Source: Chloroflexota bacterium (GTDB lineage: Bacteria; Chloroflexota; Ktedonobacteria; Ktedonobacterales; Ktedonobacteraceae). Taken from it: a stretch of 6,961 nt of DNA. The translations under genes and the position numbers were made by a program. The stretch covers positions 8,857-15,817 of the forward strand of contig VBHV01000136.1 of assembly GCA_005881995.1 (NCBI GenBank), read 5' to 3'. Below are positions 4,154-6,961 of the stretch, piece after piece; positions within the stretch are counted from its first letter, which is position 1; every line of letters begins with the position of its first letter. The notes under the pieces were generated by a model that was given only the letters and a program-made list of their open reading frames with translations, was not told the origin of the DNA and did no database searches.

Positions 4154-5119
4154 TCACCGCTGGCGTTTTCCCTGCCTCCGTGAAATTCGATATATCTTGC
4201 CGCAAAAAAGCAGTGTTCCCAGGAGAGAGCCTCCCACAATGAGCCAGGCAGCGTGTCGCAAGCTGGCTAGCATAGCGGCGCTGGCCGGGAGATTGTCGCT
4301 CAAACAGTTTACTCCCAGGTTATTTCCTCCCTTTCCCACTCCGCTATCTGGTGTGCCGGAGGGAATAGGACTGCCACCGTTTGCTCGTGTATGGCTGCTT
4401 CCCGGTGTCGTGGTTGTTCCTGTCGTCGGGCTTCCGCCGGGCGTAACTGTCGGTGTGCTTGTGGCAGTGGTGGTCGCTGTGCTGGTAACACCGGGCGTTG
4501 GCGATACCGTTGCAGTCGGCGTCGTTGTGGGCGTGGATGTATCTGTGGGCGTTACGACAACCGTTGGCGTCTCTGTAGGAGTGGCTGCCGGCGTCGATGT
4601 CGCAGTGGGTGTGGGTGTCGTCACCCCCACTGTTGGCGTCGTTGCCGGTAGGGTTGGTGTAGGAGATGGAGTGGGCGAAGGCATTGAAGGCGTGATGGTG
4701 AAGACAGGCGTTGGTGTTCGAGAGGGGTGAGCATGGGTAGGCGATGGTTTCGGAGTTGCAGTCCTCCCATACCCAGGACCCCCGCTTCGACCGTCATAGG
4801 TTGTCGCGCTGGCTCGTGGAGATTTTGCGGGCGTTCCAGTTGCAGTTGTTGCACACGGATTGGGCACTGTTACCGACGCAGCTGTAGTAGGAGAAGCATA
4901 GAAACCAGGTGTAGTCGTTGTATTTGTGGCGTAGGCGACGTTGGCGGTATTCTGCGCCATGCCGCGTGTGCGCCCGCCAGGAAAAATTGATCCCCATGCG
5001 CTTCCAACAGTGATGAAAAGTAGGGATATACTGATGCACATGCAGCAAAATATCAATGTGATGGCCATCAACCTCCCTCGATATCCCCGATTCCATAAAG
5101 CCATCAAAGTATCTAACAT
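4154..5119 (-). CDS. Membrane protein with Thr/Pro-rich extracellular segment, unknown function
   Basis: No enzyme or known domain is recognised. From the ATG at 5119 (321 residues), residues ~17-41 (LMAITLIFCCMCISISLLFITV) form a membrane helix after a short basic start. Residues ~45-285 are low complexity, dominated by T, P, S and V (many PTPT and TATST units), and likely extended and possibly O-glycosylated outside the cell. Residues ~289-308 (AAWLIVGGSLLGTLLFCG) form a second helix, and the end KIYRISRRQGKRQR is a basic cytosolic tail. Two outer cysteines (about 89 and 272) bracket the Thr/Pro region. An upstream ATG at 5167 would overlap the preceding gene by 29 bases and has its AGGA touching the ATG. 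The ATG at 5119 has AGGAG (spacing 4) and AAGGA (spacing 10) and lies 19 bases after that gene, so I prefer it. The set-up suggests an envelope or cell-wall-spanning protein. Confidence 0.8.
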   Translation of the reverse strand: MLDTLMALWNRGYRGRLMAITLIFCCMCISISLLFITVGSAWGSIFPGGRTRGMAQNTANVAYATNTTTTPGFYASPTTAASVTVPNPCATTATGTPAKSPRASATTYDGRSGGPGYGRTATPKPSPTHAHPSRTPTPVFTITPSMPSPTPSPTPTLPATTPTVGVTTPTPTATSTPAATPTETPTVVVTPTDTSTPTTTPTATVSPTPGVTSTATTTATSTPTVTPGGSPTTGTTTTPGSSHTRANGGSPIPSGTPDSGVGKGGNNLGVNCLSDNLPASAAMLASLRHAAWLIVGGSLLGTLLFCGKIYRISRRQGKRQR

Positions 5120-5138
5120 CGCTCTCCTATCCTTCCCC

Positions 5139-5810
5139 TTACGGATCATTTGCCAGTACGTAGACATTCCTGTTCACATCATGTGTTTCCCCGCTCTTCA
5201 GATTATGGGTGCGGAGAATGGCCTCAACGTAGGCGGCGCACTCTTCCGGGCGGGATAATGTAAAGATGACGCGTTTTTGCCAATGATCAGCTTCAAAGGC
5301 AACGGCCCCGCGCAAACGCGAAACATGTAAGAGATGGGCAAAGTCTAGCACGATCTGGCTTTTGCGACCAAGGTACACGATGCGTTTGCTGGTGAGAATG
5401 AGCAAACCGTGATCTTGCGCCGGATAGGTATGTAAAGTCTCTTGCATACGCTCCCCACAGAGCGTAGCATTGGCACTGTAATGAGCTTTCTCCCCAGGAA
5501 CAAGACATACCGGAACGGCTACTACAGGCATCATCGAGGCATCTACTTTTTGACACCAGGAGGTAAGATACTCCACAATACTACGCACCTTATCGATGGC
5601 AGCAATACCCCGCAAGATGAGTTTCTCGCGCCCAAATTCTAGCTCAAGGGATGCCGAGGGAATACCCAGCAGGGTGCGAAATGTAGTGTGAACCTCTGTC
5701 AGGTCACACAGGCGGTAGCGTTTACTGCCTATAGAGAGGTACTCATGATAGAGGCGGAACTCTTTGCCCCAGCCATATGCGCACACTGCCATCGCTTGCC
5801 CACTATCCAT
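5139..5810 (-). CDS. Protein with two probable PH/GRAM-like domains
   Basis: The 223-residue product is not a named family member that I recognise. It appears to hold two beta-rich modules of the bacterial PH/GRAM type. The first spans about residues 10-87 (FRLYHEYLSIGSKRYRLCDL through ELEFGREKLILRG, ending in a helix DKVRSIVEYLTSW). The second spans about 102-202 (CLVPGEKAHYSANATLC, then GLLILTSKRIVYLGRKSQIV, ending PEECAAYVEAILR). The LLxLTxKRIxYxG pattern is typical of bacterial PH/GRAM domains, which often act near membranes. There is no signal peptide or membrane helix. A GTG at 5879 extends the frame but has no Shine-Dalgarno, whereas the ATG at 5810 has GGAGG nine bases upstream. It lies 146 bases after the transglutaminase gene and 19 bases before the Thr/Pro-rich protein gene, suggesting a shared envelope-related job. 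Confidence 0.72.
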   Translation of the reverse strand: MDSGQAMAVCAYGWGKEFRLYHEYLSIGSKRYRLCDLTEVHTTFRTLLGIPSASLELEFGREKLILRGIAAIDKVRSIVEYLTSWCQKVDASMMPVVAVPVCLVPGEKAHYSANATLCGERMQETLHTYPAQDHGLLILTSKRIVYLGRKSQIVLDFAHLLHVSRLRGAVAFEADHWQKRVIFTLSRPEECAAYVEAILRTHNLKSGETHDVNRNVYVLANDP

Positions 5811-5824
5811 CTCACCAATCCTCC
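5811..5824 (-). promoter_or_regulatory. Ribosome binding site deciding the PH-like gene start
   Basis: On the - strand GGAGG (5824-5820) is followed by 9 bases and then ATG 5810. The competing upstream GTG at 5879 has no comparable site. Confidence 0.6.
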
Positions 5825-5956
5825 ACCCCAGGGGGACGATTCCGCGACAGAGCGCGCCTTGTCCACCCTTCCATCCCACAAAATTACTGTTCCATAGTGA
5901 TGAGACGAACTTGCTAACGAGATGTAACCATCATCGATGCATCCGTATATTGGCAC

Positions 5957-6961
5957 CTATCCTACATGCCTGTGGAAGCGGAAGATGAGCGCGCGCAAGA
6001 ATGTGCCGCGTATACGAGGCCAGAGCCGTTCGATGTCTTTTTCTTCGGCTGCACCGGGGGAGTGATACTGCGCGCCCCAGCGTTCACGCACAAACACGTG
6101 CGTGATACGCCATAACGGCTCTTTGACCCTGGGGAAACGCTGGGATAATACGCGCGTATATTCGTAGGGCGTCTGCGATTCTCGCGGCGGGACGCCTGAT
6201 AAACTTGCCAGGCGTGATACACGCCAGTAGAGAGCAGAGACAAGTGAGGCGTTGGCGTAAAGCTTGTCGAATTTATAGCGGTAAATAGCCACCGCCAGTA
6301 CCAGCAAAGCCACCACTAATATTATCAGTGAGATGCCCAGGAAGACCATTTGACGCTGTGTATCGCCCAACACGGACGTATTGGAACCTGTCCCGCCCAC
6401 GCCGCTTGTCGGTGTTGGATGTGTCCCCGATGTTGGATGCGTAGCCGTTGCTGTAGGCTTTGGCCTGGCGGGAGTCGGCGTTTGCCCAGGCGTCTGTGTA
6501 GGCTGGGGATTCGTGGGATTATCCAGGGAAAACCCGGGAGTTGGGTCAAAGCTGATCCAACCTTGACCGGGGAAATAGACCTGCACCCAGCTATGCGCGT
6601 TGTCTCCATCGACTTCCCATACTTTGCGGTGTGCATCAAAATGCCCCTGGTTGAAACCATTCACTATACGAGCGGGAACCCCCAGCAGGCGGGCCATCAT
6701 GGTCATGGCGGTCGCATAATAGGTGCAAAAGCCGCGACCAGTGTGTAACAACCAGCTTACCGCGTCGATATTGCCGGGCACCGGAGGATTACTGATGGAA
6801 TAGGTGAAATGGGCTGGATCGGTAAGATGCGACTCCAACATTTTCATGGCTTGATAGGTATTCGTCGCCCCATTCGTCCACTGTTGCGCTACTTTCAGCA
6901 CGTTCGGTGACAAATCAGCAGGTGTTTGCAGGTAGTATTGGCTAAGAACAGCATAGTTTGG
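5957..6961 (-). CDS. Membrane transglutaminase-like protein with DUF4129 tail, TgpA type (5' end outside window)
   Basis: The frame is open to the window edge (it reads PNYAVLSQYYLQTP before the TTG at 6913), so that TTG is not the start and the N-terminal membrane helices typical of TgpA lie outside. In visible numbering from 6961 (334 residues), the transglutaminase core has the catalytic triad Cys79 (GRGFCTYYATA), His123 (DNAHSWVQVYF) and Asp139 (WISFDPTPG). A Thr/Pro-rich linker follows at about 145-190, then a membrane helix at about 205-229 (MVFLGISLIILVVALLVLAV). The last ~100 residues match the DUF4129 type (GVPPRESQTPYEYTRVL, ending in basic residues). The core faces the outside, where such proteins are thought to act as proteases or cross-linkers on envelope proteins. 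Genes of this type commonly sit with DUF58 and MoxR ATPase genes, which may lie upstream beyond the window. It is first in a run of three genes. Confidence 0.92.
   Translation of the reverse strand, partial: PNYAVLSQYYLQTPADLSPNVLKVAQQWTNGATNTYQAMKMLESHLTDPAHFTYSISNPPVPGNIDAVSWLLHTGRGFCTYYATAMTMMARLLGVPARIVNGFNQGHFDAHRKVWEVDGDNAHSWVQVYFPGQGWISFDPTPGFSLDNPTNPQPTQTPGQTPTPARPKPTATATHPTSGTHPTPTSGVGGTGSNTSVLGDTQRQMVFLGISLIILVVALLVLAVAIYRYKFDKLYANASLVSALYWRVSRLASLSGVPPRESQTPYEYTRVLSQRFPRVKEPLWRITHVFVRERWGAQYHSPGAAEEKDIERLWPRIRGTFLRALIFRFHRHVG

Noticed and set aside
4197..4730. Long + strand frame encoding Val/Gly repeats (GVGVVVGVDVSVGV)
   Set aside because: It is the antisense of the Thr/Pro-rich coding segment of the - strand gene. 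The repetitive codons produce an open frame on both strands, and it has no ribosome binding site.
5120..5167. Longer start (ATG 5167) for the Thr/Pro-rich membrane protein
   Set aside because: It overlaps the upstream gene by 29 bases and its AGGA abuts the ATG with no spacing. The ATG at 5119 has better spaced sites.

Overview
The window reads like chromosomal DNA of a Gram-positive-like, mycelium-forming member of the Chloroflexota, most probably class Ktedonobacteria. This is inference from gene content: an actinobacterial-type inositol phosphate synthase, a WhiG/FliA-type sigma factor beside csrA, an RskA-type anti-sigma factor, and a transglutaminase/DUF4129 protein with Pro/Thr-rich linkers, at moderate GC. 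No 16S or other taxonomic marker is present, so the assignment is not secure.

Layout from left to right. (1) Positions 1-982 hold the 3' part of myo-inositol-1-phosphate synthase on the + strand. It is closed by a perfect 24-bp hairpin that also ends the convergent sigma-csrA operon. (2) Positions 1044-2160 (- strand) hold a sigma-28-family factor followed by csrA. Both ribosome binding sites carry structure: the sigma gene's Shine-Dalgarno lies in a small hairpin touching the ATG, and the csrA Shine-Dalgarno contains the core of the CsrA-binding consensus. (3) Positions 2161-2447 are a divergent intergenic region filled largely by a nested inverted repeat. (4) Positions 2448-2717 (+) encode a small acidic protein of unknown function. 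(5) Positions 2724-2938 hold a strong sigma-70-type promoter driving two tandem serine tRNA genes, CGA then GGA. The promoter sits so close that the first tRNA should have almost no 5' leader. (6) Positions 3259-4010 (+) hold an RskA-type anti-sigma factor broken by a frameshift at the start of its membrane helix, with no sigma gene beside it. A second perfect hairpin, of 25 bp, follows. (7) Positions 4154-6961 (- strand) hold three genes in one direction. In transcription order they are a membrane transglutaminase with a DUF4129 tail (its start lies beyond the window), a soluble protein that looks like two PH/GRAM-type domains, and a two-helix membrane protein with a long Thr/Pro-rich outer segment.

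The two most coherent themes are a regulatory one (sigma factor plus CsrA, both with structured leaders, and no flagellar gene in view) and an envelope one (transglutaminase, PH-like protein and Thr/Pro-rich membrane protein as a likely co-expressed set). No CRISPR array, insertion sequence or phage gene was seen. The nested repeat at 2227-2354 and a short dispersed motif seen at 3094 and 4036 are the only repeat-like elements.
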